A stretch of DNA of 64,000 nucleotides from NCBI RefSeq assembly GCF_037975245.1, contig NC_092571.1, positions 8,532,501 through 8,596,500 on the forward strand, given 5' to 3'. Below, one piece after another: positions 39,263 through 53,550 of the stretch. The notes under the pieces were generated by a model. The model had not been told where the DNA came from and did no database searches. It saw only the letters and a program-made list of their open reading frames with translations. Each line of letters opens with the position of its first letter. Positions within the stretch are counted from its first letter, which is position 1. The DNA comes from Apostichopus japonicus (lineage: Eukaryota > Echinodermata > Holothuroidea > Aspidochirotida > Stichopodidae). A program made the position numbers and the translations under genes.

Positions 39263-40397
39263 AATCGAATGTGCGGTACCGATCAATCGAATGTGCGGTA
39301 TTGATCAATCGAATGTTCGGTACCGATCAATCGAATGTTCGGTACCGATCAATCGAATGTTCGGTACCGATCAATCGAATGTTCGGTACCGATCAATAGA
39401 ATGTTTGATACCGATCAATCGAATGTTCGGTACCGATCAATCGAATGTGCGGTACCGATCAATCGAATGTGCGGTACCGATCAATCGAATGTTCGATACC
39501 GATCAATCGAATGTGCGGTACCGAACAATCGAATGTGCGGTACCGAACAATCGAATTTACGGTACCGATCAATCGAATGTGCGGTACCGATCAATCGAAT
39601 GTGCGGTACCGATCAACTAATGTGCGGTACCGAACAATCGAATGTTCGGTACCGTACCGAACAATCGAATATGCGGTACCGATCAATCGAATGTGCGGTA
39701 TTGATCAATCGAATGTTCGGTACCGATCAATCGAATGTGCGGTACCGATCAATCGAATGTTCGTTACCGATCAATCGAATGTGCGGTACCGATCAATCGA
39801 ATGTTCGGTACCGATCAATCGAATGTTCGGTACCGATGAATCGAATGTGCGGTACCGATCAATCGAATGTGCGGTATTGATCAATCGAATGTTCGGTACC
39901 GATCAATCGATTGTGCGGTACCGATCAATCGAATGTTCGTTACCGATCAATCGAATGTTCGGTATGGATCAATCGCATGTGCGGTACCGATCAATCGAAT
40001 GTGCGGTATTGATCAATCGAATGTTCGGTACCGATCAATCGAATGTGCGGTACCGATCAATCGAATGTTCGGTACCGATCAATCGAATGTGCGGTATTGA
40101 TCAATCGAATGTTCGGTACCGATCAATCGAATGTTCGGTATCGATCAATCGAATGTTCGGTACCGATCAATCGAATGTTCGGTACCGATCAATAGAATGT
40201 TCGGTACCGATCAATCGAATGTTCGGTACCGATCAATCGAATGTGCGGTACCGAACAATCGAAAATGCGGTACAAAACAATCGAATGTGCGGTACCGATG
40301 AATCAAATGTGCGGTACCGAACAATCGAATGTGCGGTACCGATTAATCGAATGTGCGGTACCGATCAATCGAATGGGCGGTACCGATCAATCGAATG

Positions 40398-40437
40398 TTC
40401 GATGGCGATCAATCGAATGCTCCGTACCGTACCAAAC
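40398..40437 (+). repeat. Rare divergent unit pair (GATGGCGATC ... GCTCCGTACC), copy 3
   Basis: Third occurrence, 1,175 bp after the second, as expected from the tandem pair. The unit just upstream has AATGGGCGG instead of AATGTGCGG. Confidence 0.85.
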
Positions 40438-41149
40438 AATCGAATGTGCGGTACCGATCAATCGAATGTGCGGTATTGATCAATCGAATGTTCGGTACCG
40501 ATCAATCGAATGTTCGGTACCGATCAATCGAATGTTCGGTACCGATCAATCGAATGTTCGGTACCGATCAATAGAATGTTCGGTACCGATCAATCGAATG
40601 TTCGGTACCGATCAATCGAATGTTCGGTACCGATCAATAGAATGTTTGATACCGATCAATCGAATGTTCGGTACCGATCAATCGAATGTGCGGTACCGAT
40701 CAATCGAATGTGCGGTACCGATCAATCGAATGTTCGATACCGATCAATCGAATGTGCGGTACCGAACAATCGAATGTGCGGTACCGAACAATCGAATTTA
40801 CGGTACCGATCAATCGAATGTGCGGTACCGATCAATCGAATGTGCGGTACCGATCAACTAATGTGCGGTACCGAACAATCGAATGTTCGGTACCGTACCG
40901 AACAATCGAATATGCGGTACCGATCAATCGAATGTGCGGTATTGATCAATCGAATGTTCGGTACCGATCAATCGAATGTGCGGTACCGATCAATCGAATG
41001 TTCGTTACCGATCAATCGAATGTGCGGTACCGATCAATCGAATGTTCGGTACCGATCAATCGAATGTTCGGTACCGATGAATCGAATGTGCGGTACCGAT
41101 CAATCGAATGTGCGGTATTGATCAATCGAATGTTCGGTACCGATCAATC

Positions 41150-44015
41150 GAATGTTCGGTACCGATCAATCGAATGTTCGGTACCGATCAATCGAATGTT
41201 CGGTACCGATCAATAGAATGTTTGATACCGATCAATCGAATGTTCGGTACCGATCAATCGAATGTGCGGTACCGATCAATCGAATGTGCGGTACCGATCA
41301 ATCGAATGTTCGATACCGATCAATCGAATGTGCGGTACCGAACAATCGAATGTGCGGTACCGAACAATCGAATTTGCGGTACCGATCAATCGAATGTGCG
41401 GTACCGATCAATCGAATGTGCGGTACCGATCAACTAATGTGCGGTACCGAACAATCGAATGTTCGGTACCGTACCGAACAATCGAATATGCGGTACCGAT
41501 CAATCAAATGTGCGGTACCGATCAATCGAATGTGCGGTACCGATCAATCGCATGTGCGGTACCGATCAATCGAATGGGCGGTATTGATCAATCGAATGTT
41601 CGGTACCGATCAATCGAATGTGCGGTACCGATCAATCGCATGTGCGGTACCGATCAATCGAATGTGCGGTATTGATCAATCGAATGTTCGGTACCGATCA
41701 ATCGAATGTGCGGTATTGATCAATCGAATGTTCGGTACCGATCAATCGAATGTTCGGTATCGATCAATCGAATGTTCGGTACCGATCAATCGAATGTTCG
41801 GTACCGATCAATAGAATGTTCGGTACCGATCAATCGAATGTTCGGTACCGATCAATCGAATGTGCGGTACCGATCAATCATATATGCGGTACACATCAAT
41901 CGAATGTTCGGTACCGATCAATCGAATGTGCGGTACCTATTAATCGAATGTGCGGTACCGATCAATCGAATGTGCGGTACCGATCAATCGAATGTTCGAT
42001 ACCGATCAATCGAATGTGCGGTACCGGACAATCGAAAATGCGGTACCGAACAATCGAATATGCGGTACCGATGAATCGAATGTGCGGTACCGATCAATCG
42101 AATGTGCGGAACCGATCAATCGAATGTTCGGTACCGTACCGATGAATCGAATGTGCGGTACCGATGAATCGAATGTGCGGTACCGATCAACTAATGTGCG
42201 ATACCGAACAATCGAATGTGTGGTACCGTACCGATGAATCGAATGTGCGGTACCGATGAATCGAATGTGCGGTACCGATCAATCGAATGTTCGGTACCGA
42301 TTAATGGCATGTGCGGTACCGATCAATCGAATGTGCGGTATTGATCAATCGAATGTTCGGTACCGATCAATCGAATGTGCGGTACCGATCAATCGAATGT
42401 TCGTTACCGATCAATCGAATGTGCGGTACCGATCAATCGAATGTTCGTTACCGATCAATCGAATGTGCGGTATTGATCAATCGAATGTTCGGTACCGATC
42501 AATCGAATGTTCGGTACCGATCAATCGATTGTGCGGTACCGATCAATCGAATGTTCGGTACCGATCAATCGAATGTGCGGTACCGATCAATCGAATGTGC
42601 GGTATTGATTAATCGAATGTTCGGTACCGATCAATCGAATGTTCGGTACTGATCAATCGAATGTTCGGTACCGATCAATCGAATGTTCGGTACCGATCAA
42701 TAGAATGTTCGGTACCGATCAATCGAATGTTCGGTACCGATCAATAGAATGTTCGGTACCGATCAATCGAATGTTCGGTACCGATCAATCGAATGTTCGG
42801 TACCGATCAATCGAATGTTCGGTACCGATCAATAGAATGTTTGATACCGATCAATCGAATGTTCGGTACCGATCAATCGAATGTGCGGTACCGATCAATC
42901 GAATGTGCGGTATTGATCAATCGAATGTTCGGTACCGATCAATCGAATGTGCGGTACCGATCAATCGAATGTTCGGTACCGATCAATCGAATGTTCGGTA
43001 CCGAACAATCGATTATGCGGTACCGATCAATCAAATGTGCGGTACCGATCAACTAATGTGCGATACCGAACAATCGAATGTTCGGTACCGTACCGAACAA
43101 TCGAATATGCGGTACCGATCAATCGAATGTGCGGTACCGATCAATCGAATGTTCGGTACCGATCAATCGCATGTGCGGTACCGATCAATCGAATGTGCGG
43201 TATTGATCAATCGAATGTTCGGTACCGATCAATCGAATGTGCGGTACCGATCAATCGAATGTTCGGTATCGATCAATCGAATGTTCGGTACCGATCAATC
43301 GAATGTTCGGTACCGATCAATAGAATGTTCGGTACCGATCAATCGAATGTTCGGTACCGATCAATCGAATGTGCGGTACCGATCAATCATATATGCGGTA
43401 CACATCAATCGAATGTTCGGTACCGATCAATCGAATGTGCGGTACCTATTAATCGAATGTGCGGTACCGATCAATCGAATGTGCGGTACCGATCAATCGA
43501 ATGTTCGATACCGATCAATCGAATGTGCGGTACCGGACAATCGAAAATGCGGTACCGAACAATCGAATATGCGGTACCGATGAATCGAATGTGCGGTACC
43601 GATCAATCGAATGTGCGGAACCGATCAATCGAATGTTCGGTACCGTACCGATGAATCGAATGTGCGGTACCGATGAATCGAATGTGCGGTACCGATCAAC
43701 TAATGTGCGTTACCGAACAATCGAATGTGCGGTACCGATCAATCATATATGCGGTACACATCAATCGAATGTTCGGTACCGATCAATCGAATGTGCGGTA
43801 CCGATTAATCGAATGTGCGGTACCGATCAATAGAATGTGCGGTACCGATCAATCGAATGTTCGATACCGATCAATCGAATGTGCGGTACCGGACAATCGA
43901 ATGTGCGGTACCGAACAATCGAATATGCGGTACCGATGAATCGAATGTGCGGTACCGATCAATCGAATGTGCGGTACCGATCAATCGAATGTTCGCTACC
44001 GATCAATCGAATGTG
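41150..44015 (+). repeat. Region 4 mosaic, blocks related to region 2
   Basis: About 41,950-42,850 matches 20,600-21,500 (offset 21,350). About 42,930-43,960 matches 26,560-27,590 (offset 16,374), including markers 43,388 with 27,014 and 43,744 with 27,370. From about 43,650 the order also matches 31,030 onward (offset 12,623) and 51,310 onward (offset 7,659). Satellite units only. Confidence 0.65.
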
Positions 44016-44716
44016 CGGTACCGATCAATCGAATGTGCGTTATTGATCAATCGAATGTGCGGTACCGATCAATCGAATGTGCGGTACCGAACAATCGAAT
44101 GTGCGGTACCGAGCAATCGAATGTGCGGTACCGATCAATCGAATGTGCTGTACCGATCAATCGAATGTGCGGTACGGATCAACTATTGTGCGATACCGAA
44201 CAATCGAATGTGCGGTACCGATCAATCGAATGTGCGTTACCGATCAATCGAATGTGCGGTATTGATCAATCGAATGTGCGGTACCGATCAATCGAATGTT
44301 CGGTACCGATCAATCGAATGTGCGGTACCGTTCAATCGAATGTTCGGTACCGATCAATCGAATGTGCGGTACCGATCAATCGAATGTGCGTTATTGATCA
44401 ATCGAATGTGCGGTACCGATCAATCGAATGTGCGGTACCGAACAATCGAATGTGCGGTACCGAGCAATCGAATGTGCGGTACCGATCAATCGAATGTGCG
44501 GTACCGATCAATCGAATGTGCGGTACGGATCAACTATTGTGCGATACCGAACAATCGAATGTGCGGTACCGATCAATCGAATGTGCGTTACCGATCAATC
44601 GAATGTGCGGTATTGATCAATCGAATGTGCGGTACCGATCAATCGAATGTTCGGTACCGATCAATCGAATGTGCGGTACCGTTCAATCGAATGTTCGGTA
44701 CCGATCAATCGAATGT
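44015..44716 (+). repeat. Second 351-bp tandem pair
   Basis: A block with TTATTGATC (44,040), a GAGCAATCG unit, GTACGGATCAACTATTG and CCGTTCAATCG recurs at an offset of 351 bp (TTATTGATC at 44,391). It again totals 15 regular units and one 21-bp unit, but its content differs from the 351-bp pair at 18,760. The first copy has a GTGCTGTACC unit where the second has GTGCGGTACC. Confidence 0.75.
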
Positions 44717-47700
44717 GCGGTACCGATCAATCGAATGTGCGGTATTGATCAATCGAATGTTCGGTACCGATCAATCGAATGTGCGGTACCGATCAATCGA
44801 ATGTGCGGAACCGATCAATCGAATGTTCGGTACCGTACCGATGAATCGAATGTGCGTTACCGATCAATCGAATGTGCGGTACCGATCAACTAATTTGCGA
44901 TACCGAACAATCGAATGTTCGGTAGCGAACAATCGAATGTGCGGTACCGAACAATCGAATATGCGGTACCGATCAATCAAATGTGCGGTACCGATCAACT
45001 AATGTGCGGTACCGATTAATCGAATGTGCGGTACCGAACAATAGAATGTGCGGTACCGATCAATCGAATGTTCGATACCGATCAATCGAATATGCGGTAC
45101 CGGACAATCGAATGTGCGGTACCGAACAATCGAATATGCGGTACCGATCAATCGAATGTGCGGTACCGATCAATCGAATGTGCGGTACCGATCAACTAAT
45201 GTGCGGTACCGAACAATCGAATGTTCGGTACCGTACCGATGAATCGAATGTGCGGTACCGATCAATCGAATGTGCGGTACCGATCAATCGAATGTTCGCT
45301 ACCGATCAATCGAATGTGCGGTACCGATCAATCGAATGTGCGTTATTGATCAATCGAATGTGCGGTACCGATCAATCGAATGTGCGGTACCGAACAATCG
45401 AATGTGCGGTACCGAGCAATCGAATGTTCGGTACCGATCAATCGAATGTGCTGTACCAATCAATCGAATGTGCGGTACCGATCAATCGAATGTGCGGTAC
45501 CGATCAATCGAATGTGCGGTACGGATCAACTAATGTGCGATACCGAACAATCGAATGTGCGGTACCGATCAATCGAATGTGCGTTACCGATCAATCGAAT
45601 GTGCGGTATTGATCAATCGAATGTGCGGTACCGATCAATCGAATGTTCGGTACCGATCAATCGAATGTGCGGTACCGTTCAATCGAATGTTCGGTACCGA
45701 TCAATCGAATGTGCGTTACCGATCAATCGAATGTGCGGTATTGATCAATCGAATGTGCGGTACCGATCAATCGAATGTTCGGTACCGATCAATCGAATGT
45801 GCGGTACCGTTCAATCGAATGTTCGGTACCGATCAATCGAATGTGCGGTACCGATGAATCGAATGTGCGGTATTGATCAATCGAATGTTCGGTACCGATC
45901 AATCAAATGTGCGGTACCGATCAATCGAATGTGCGGAACCGATCAATCGAATGTTCGGTTCGGTACCGATGAATCGAATGTGCGGTACCGATCAATCGAA
46001 TGTGCGGTACCGATCAACTAATGTGCGATACCGAACAATCGAATGTGCGGTACCGAACAATCGAATGTGCGGTACCGAACAATCGAATATGCGGTACCGA
46101 TCAATCAAATGTGCGGTACCGATCAACTAATGTGCGATACCGAACAATCGAATGTTCGGTACCGATCAATCGAATGTTCGGTACCGATCAATCGAATGTT
46201 CGGTACCGATCAATCGAATGTGCGGTATTGATCAATCGAATGTTCGGTACCGATCAATCGAATGTTCGGTATCGATCAATCGATTGTTCGGTACCGATCA
46301 ATCGAATGTTCGGTACCGATCAATAGAATGTTCGGTACCGATCAATCGAATGTTCGGTACCGATCAATCGAATGTTCGGTACCGATCAATCGAATGTGCG
46401 GTACCGATCAATCATATATGCGGTACACATCAATCGAATGTTCGGTACCGATCAATCGAATGTGCGGTACCTATTAATCGAATGTGCGGTACCGATCAAT
46501 CGAATGTGCGGTACCGATCAATCGAATGTTCGGTACCGATCAACTAATGTGCGATACCGAACAATCGAATGTGCGGTACCGAACAATCGAATGTGCGGTA
46601 CCGATCAATCGAATGTGCGGAACCGATCAATCGAATGTTCGGTACCGTACCGATGAATCGAATGTGCGGTACCGATCAATCGAATGTGCGGTACCGATCA
46701 ACTAATGTGCGATACCGAACAATCGAATGTGCGGTACCGAACAATCGAATGTGCGGTACCGAACAATCGAATATGCGGTACCGATCAATCAAATGTGCGG
46801 TACCGATCAACTAATGTGCGATACCGAACAATCGAATGTTCGGTACCGTACCGAACAATCGAATATGCGGTACCGATCAATCGAATGTGCGGTACCGATC
46901 AATCGAATGTTCGGTACCGATCAATCGCATGTGCGGTACCGATCAATCGAATGTGCGGTATTGATCAATCGAATGTTCGGTACCGATCAATCGAATGTGC
47001 GGTACCGATCAATCGAATGTTCGGTACCGATCAATCGAATGTTCGGTACCGAACAATCGATTATGCGGTACCGATCAATCAAATGTGCGGTACCGATCAA
47101 CTAATGTGCGATACCGAACAATCGAATGTTCGGTACCGTACCGAACAATCGAATATGCGGTACCGATCAATCGAATGTGCGGTACCGATCAATCGAATGT
47201 TCGGTACCGATCAATCGCATGTGCGGTACCGATCAATCGAATGTGCGGTATTGATCAATCGAATGTTCGGTACCGATCAATCGAATGTGCGGTACCGATC
47301 AATCGAATGTTCGGTATCGATCAATCGAATGTTCGGTACCGATCAATCGAATGTTCGGTACCGATCAATAGAATGTTCGGTACCGATCAATCGAATGTTC
47401 GGTACCGATCAATCGAATGTGCGGTACCGATCAATCATATATGCGGTACACATCAATCGAATGTGCGATACCGAACAATCGAATGTTCGGTACCGTACCG
47501 AACAATCGAATATGCGGTACCGATCAATCGAATGTGCGGTACCGATCAATCGAATGTTCGGTACCGATCAATCGCATGTGCGGTACCGATCAATCGAATG
47601 TGCGGTATTGATCAATCGAATGTGCGGTACCGATCAATCGAATGTGCGGTACCGATCAATCGAATGTTCGATACCGATCAATCGAATGTGCGGTACCGGA

Positions 47701-50700
47701 CAATCGAAAATGCGGTACCGAACAATCGAATATGCGGTACCGATGAATCGAATGTGCGGAACCGATCAATCGAATGTTCGGTACCGTACCGATGAATCGA
47801 ATGTGCGGTACCGATGAATCGAATGTGCGGTACCGATCAACTAATGTGCGTTACCGAACAATCGAATGTGCGGTACCGATCAATCATATATGCGGTACAC
47901 ATCAATCGAATGTTCGGTACCGATCAATCGAATGTGCGGTACCGATTAATCGAATGTGCGGTACCGATCAATAGAATGTGCGGTACCGATCAATCGAATG
48001 TTCGATACCGATCAATCGAATGTGCGGTACCGGACAATCGAATGTGCGGTACCGAACAATCGAATATGCGGTACCGATGAATCGAATGTGCGGTACCGAT
48101 CAATCGAATGTGCGGTACCGATCAATCGAATGTTCGCTACCGATCAATCGAATGTGCGGTACCGATCAATCGAATGTGCGTTATTGATCAATCGAATGTG
48201 CGGTACCGATCAATCGAATGTGCGGTACCGAACAATCGAATGTGCGGTACCGAGCAATCGAATGTGCGGTACCGATCAATCGAATGTGCTGTACCGATCA
48301 ATCGAATGTGCGGTACCGATCAATCGAATGTGCGGTACCGATCAATCGAATGTGCGGTACGGATCAACTATTGTGCGATACCGAACAATCGAATGTGCGG
48401 TACCGATCAATCGAATGTGCGGTACCGATCAATCGAATGTTCGGTACCGATCAATCGAATGTGCGGTACCGTTCAATCCAATGTTCGGTACCGATCAATC
48501 GAATGTGCGGTACCGATCAATCGAATGTGCGGTATTGATCAATCGAATGTTCGGTACCGATCAATCGAATGTGCGGTACCGATCAATCGAATGTGCGGAA
48601 CCGATCAATCGAATGTTCGGTACCGTACCGATGAATCGAATGTGCGTTACCGATCAATCGAATGTGCGGTACCGATCAACTAATTTGCGATACCGAACAA
48701 TCGAATGTTCGGTAGCGAACAATCGAATGTGCGGTACCGAACAATCGAATATGCGGTACCGATCAATCAAATGTGCGGTACCGATCAACTAATGTGCGGT
48801 ACCGATTAATCGAATGTGCGGTACCGAACAATAGAATGTGCGGTACCGATCAATCGAATGTTCGATACCGATCAATCGAATATGCGGTACCGGACAATCG
48901 AATGTGCGGTACCGAACAATCGAATATGCGGTACCGATCAATCGAATGTGCGGTACCGATCAATCGAATGTGCGGTACCGATCAACTAATGTGCGGTACC
49001 GAACAATCGAATGTTCGGTACCGTACCGATGAATCGAATGTGCGGTACCGATGAATCGAATGTGCGGTACCGATCAATCGAATGTTCGCTACCGATCAAT
49101 CGAATGTGCGGTACCGATCATTCGAATGTGCGTTATTGATCAATCGAATGTGCGGTACCGATCAATCGAATGTGCGGTACCGAACAATCGAATGTGCGGT
49201 ACCGAGCAATCGAATGTTCGGTACCGATCAATCGAATGTGCTGTACCAATCAATCGAATGTGCGGTACCGATCAATCGAATGTGCGGTACCGATCAATCG
49301 AATGTGCGGTACGGATCAACTAATGTGCGATACCGATCAATCGAATGTGCGGTACCGATCAATCGAATGTGCGTTACCGATCAATCGAATGTGCGGTATT
49401 GATCAATCGAATGTGCGGTACCGATCAATCGAATGTTCGGTACCGATCAATCGAATGTGCGTTACCGATCAATCGAATGTGCGGTATTGATCAATCGAAT
49501 GTGCGGTACCGATCAATCGAATGTTCGGTACCGATCAATCGAATGTGCGGTACCGTTCAATCGAATGTTCGGTACCGATCAATCGAATGTGCGGTACCGA
49601 TGAATCGAATGTGCGGTATTGATCAATCGAATGTTCGGTACCGATCAATCGAATGTGCGGTACCGATCAATCGAATGTGCGGAACCGATCAATCGAATGT
49701 TCGGTTCGGTACCGATGAATCGAATGTGCGGTACCGATCAATCGAATGTGCGGTACCGATCAACTAATGTGCGATACCGAACAATCGAATGTGCGGTACC
49801 GAACAATCGAATGTGCGGTACCGAACAATCGAATATGCGGTACCGATCAATCAAATGTGCGGTACCGATCAACTAATGTGCGATACCGAACAATCGAATG
49901 TTCGGTACCGATCAATCGAATGTTCGGTACCGATCAATCGAATGTTCGGTACCGATCAATCGAATGTGCGGTATTGATCAATCGAATGTTCGGTACCGAT
50001 CAATCGAATGTTCGGTATCGATCAATCGATTGTTCGGTACCGATCAATCGAATGTTCGGTACCGATCAATAGAATGTTCGGTACCGATCAATCGAATGTT
50101 CGGTACCGATCAATCGAATGTTCGGTACCGATCAATCGAATGTGCGGTACCGATCAATCATATATGCGGTACACATCAATCGAATGTTCGGTACCGATCA
50201 ATCGAATGTGCGGTACCTATTAATCGAATGTGCGGTACCGATCAATCGAATGTGCGGTACCGATCAATCGAATGTTCGATACCGATCAATCGAATGTGCG
50301 GTACCGGACAATCGAAAATGCGGTACCGAACAATCGAATATGCGGTACCGATGAATCGAATGTGCGGTACCGATCAATCGAATGTGCGGAACCGATCAAT
50401 CGAATGTTCGGTACCGTACCGATGAATCGAATGTGCGGTACCGATCAATCGAATGTGCGGTACCGATCAACTAATGTGCGATACCGAACAATCGAATGTT
50501 CGGTACCGTACCGATGAATCGAATGTGCGGTACCGATGAATCGAATGTGCGGTACCGATCAATCGAATGTTCGGTACCGATTAATCGCATGTGCGGTACC
50601 GATCAATCGAATGTGCGGTATTGATCAATCGAATGTTCGGTACCGATCAATCGAATGTGCGGTACCGATCAATCGAATGTTCGTTACCGATCAATCGAAT

Positions 50701-53550
50701 GTGCGGTACCGATCAATCGAATGTTCGTTACCGATCAATCGAATGTGCGGTATTGATCAATCGAATGTTCGGTACCGATCAATCGAATGTTCGGTACCGA
50801 TCAATAGAATGTGCGGTACCGATCAATCGAATGTTCGATACCGATCAATCGAATGTGCGGTACCGGACAATCGAATGTGCGGTACCGAACAATCGAATAT
50901 GCGGTACCGATCAATCGAATGTGCGGTACCGATCAATCGAATGTGCGGTACCGATCAACTAATGTGCGGTACCGAACAATCGAATGTTCGGTACCGATCA
51001 ATCGAATGTTCGGTACCGATCAATCGAATGTGCGGTACCGATCAATCATATATGCGGTACACATCAATCGAATGTTCGGTACCGATCAATCGAATGTGCG
51101 GTACCTATTAATCGAATGTGCGGTACCGATCAATCGAATGTGCGGTACCGATCAATCGAATGTTCGATACCGATCAATCGAATGTGCGGTACCGGACAAT
51201 CGAAAATGCGGTACCGAACAATCGAATATGCGGTACCGATGAATCGAATGTGCGGTACCGATCAATCGAATGTGCGGAACCGATCAATCGAATGTTCGGT
51301 ACCGTACCGATGAATCGAATGTGCGGTACCGATGAATCGAATGTGCGGTACCGATCAACTAATGTGCGTTACCGAACAATCGAATGTGCGGTACCGATCA
51401 ATCATATATGCGGTACACATCAATCGAATGTTCGGTACCGATCAATCGAATGTGCGGTACCGATTAATCGAATGTGCGGTACCGATCAATAGAATGTGCG
51501 GTACCGATCAATCGAATGTTCGATACCGATCAATCGAATGTGCGGTACCGGACAATCGAATGTGCGGTACCGAACAATCGAATATGCGGTACCGATGAAT
51601 CGAATGTGCGGTACCGATCAATCGAATGTGCGGTACCGATCAATCGAATGTTCGCTACCGATCAATCGAATGTGCGGTACCGATCAATCGAATGTGCGTT
51701 ATTGATCAATCGAATGTGCGGTACCGATCAATCGAATGTGCGGTACCGAACAATCGAATGTGCGGTACCGAGCAATCGAATGTGCGGTACCGATCAATCG
51801 AATGTGCTGTACCGATCAATCGAATGTGCGGTACCGATCAATCGAATGTGCGGTACCGATCAATCGAATGTGCGGTACGGATCAACTATTGTGCGATACC
51901 GAACAATCGAATGTGCGGTACCGATCAATCGAATGTGCGTTACCGATCAATCGAATGTGCGGTATTGATCAATCGAATGTGCGGTACCGATCAATCGAAT
52001 GTTCGGTACCGATCAATCGAATGTGCGGTACCGTTCAATCGAATGTTCGGTATCGATCAATCGAATGTTCGTTACCGATCAGTCGAATGTGCGGTATTGA
52101 TCAATCGAATGTTCGATACCGATCAATCGAATGTGCGGTACCGATCAATCGAATGTGCGGAACCGATCAATCGAATGTTCGGTACCGTACCGATCAATCG
52201 AATGTGCGGTACCGATCAATCGAATGTGCGGTACCGATCAACTAATGTGCGATACCGAACAATCGAATGTGCGGTACCGAACAATCGAATATGCGGTACC
52301 GATCAATCAAATGTGCGGTACCGATCAACTAATGTGCGGTACCGATTAATCGAATGTGCGGTACTGAACAATAGAATGTGCGGTACCGATCAATCGAATG
52401 TGCGATACCGATCAATCGAATATGCGGTACCGGACAATCGAATGTGCGGTACCGAACAATCGAATATGCGGTACCGATCAATCGAATGTGCGGTACCGAT
52501 CAATCGAATGTGCGGTACCGATCAACTAATGTGCGGTACCGAACAATCGAATGTTCGGTACCGTACCGATGAATCGAATGTGCGGTACCGATCAATCGAA
52601 TGTGCGGTACCGATCAATCGAATGTTCGCTACCGATCAATCGAATGTGCGGTACCGATCAATAGAATGTGCGTTATTGATCAATCGAATGTGCGGTACCG
52701 ATCAATCGAATGTGCGGTACCGAACAATCGAATGTGCGGTACCGAGCAATCGAATGTGCGGTACCGATCAATCGAATGTGCTGTACCGATCAATCGAATG
52801 TGCGGTACCGATCAATCGAATGTGCGGTACCGATCAATCGAATGTGCGGTACGGATCAACTAATGTGCGATACCGAACAATCGAATGTGCGGTACCGATC
52901 AATCGAATGTGCGTTACCGATCAATCGAATGTGCGGTACCGATCAATCGAATGTGCGGTACCGATCAATCGAATGTTCGGTACCGATCAATCGAATGTGC
53001 GGTACCGTTCAATCGAATGTTCGGTACCGATCAATCGAATGTGCGTTACCGATCAATCGAATGTGCGGTATTGATCAATCGAATGTGCGGTACCGATCAA
53101 TCGAATGTTCGGTACCGATCAATCGAATGTGCGGTACCGTTCAATCGAATGTTCGGTACCGATCAATCGAATGTGCGGTACCGATGAATCGAATGTGCGG
53201 TATTGATCAATCGAATGTTCGGTACCGATCAATCGAATGTGCGGTACCGATCAATCGAATGTGCGGTACCGATCAATCGAATGTTCGGTTCGGTACCGAT
53301 GAATCGAATGTGCGGTACCGATCAATCGAATGTGCGGTACCGATCAACTAATGTGCGATACCGAACAATCGAATGTGCGGTACCGAACAATCGAATGTGC
53401 GGTACCGAACAATCGAATATGCGGTACCGATCAATCAAATGTGCGGTACCGATCAACTAATGTGCGATACCGAACAATCGAATGTTCGGTACCGTACCGA
53501 ACAATCGAATATGCGGTACCGATCAAACGAATGTGCGGTACCGATCAATC
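44716..53550 (+). repeat. Region 4 mosaic, blocks related to region 3
   Basis: About 44,840-46,500 matches 32,770-34,430 (offset 12,066). About 48,640-50,100 matches 44,840-46,350 (offset 3,790, then 3,746 after loss of two units), and about 49,500-50,400 also matches 33,690-34,590 (offset 15,812). About 50,230-50,780 matches 41,950-42,500 (offset 8,280), about 51,100-51,960 matches 43,440-44,300 (offset 7,659), and about 52,500-53,500 matches 35,180-36,180 (offset 17,317). Satellite units only. Confidence 0.65.

Larger units (their letters stand above)
38780..41150 (+). repeat. About 1,175-bp tandem pair carrying the GATGGCGATC marker
   Basis: A block starting near a GTATGGATG/GTATGGATC unit at about 38,786 recurs at about 39,957 (offset 1,175). 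After about 40,575 the offset grows to 1,241 bp because the second copy has three extra GTTCGG units. Both contain TCGAAAATG, TACAAAACAATCG and the rare GATGGCGATC unit pair, otherwise seen only at 18,697. AATTTACGG replaces AATTTGCGG in both. Confidence 0.75.
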
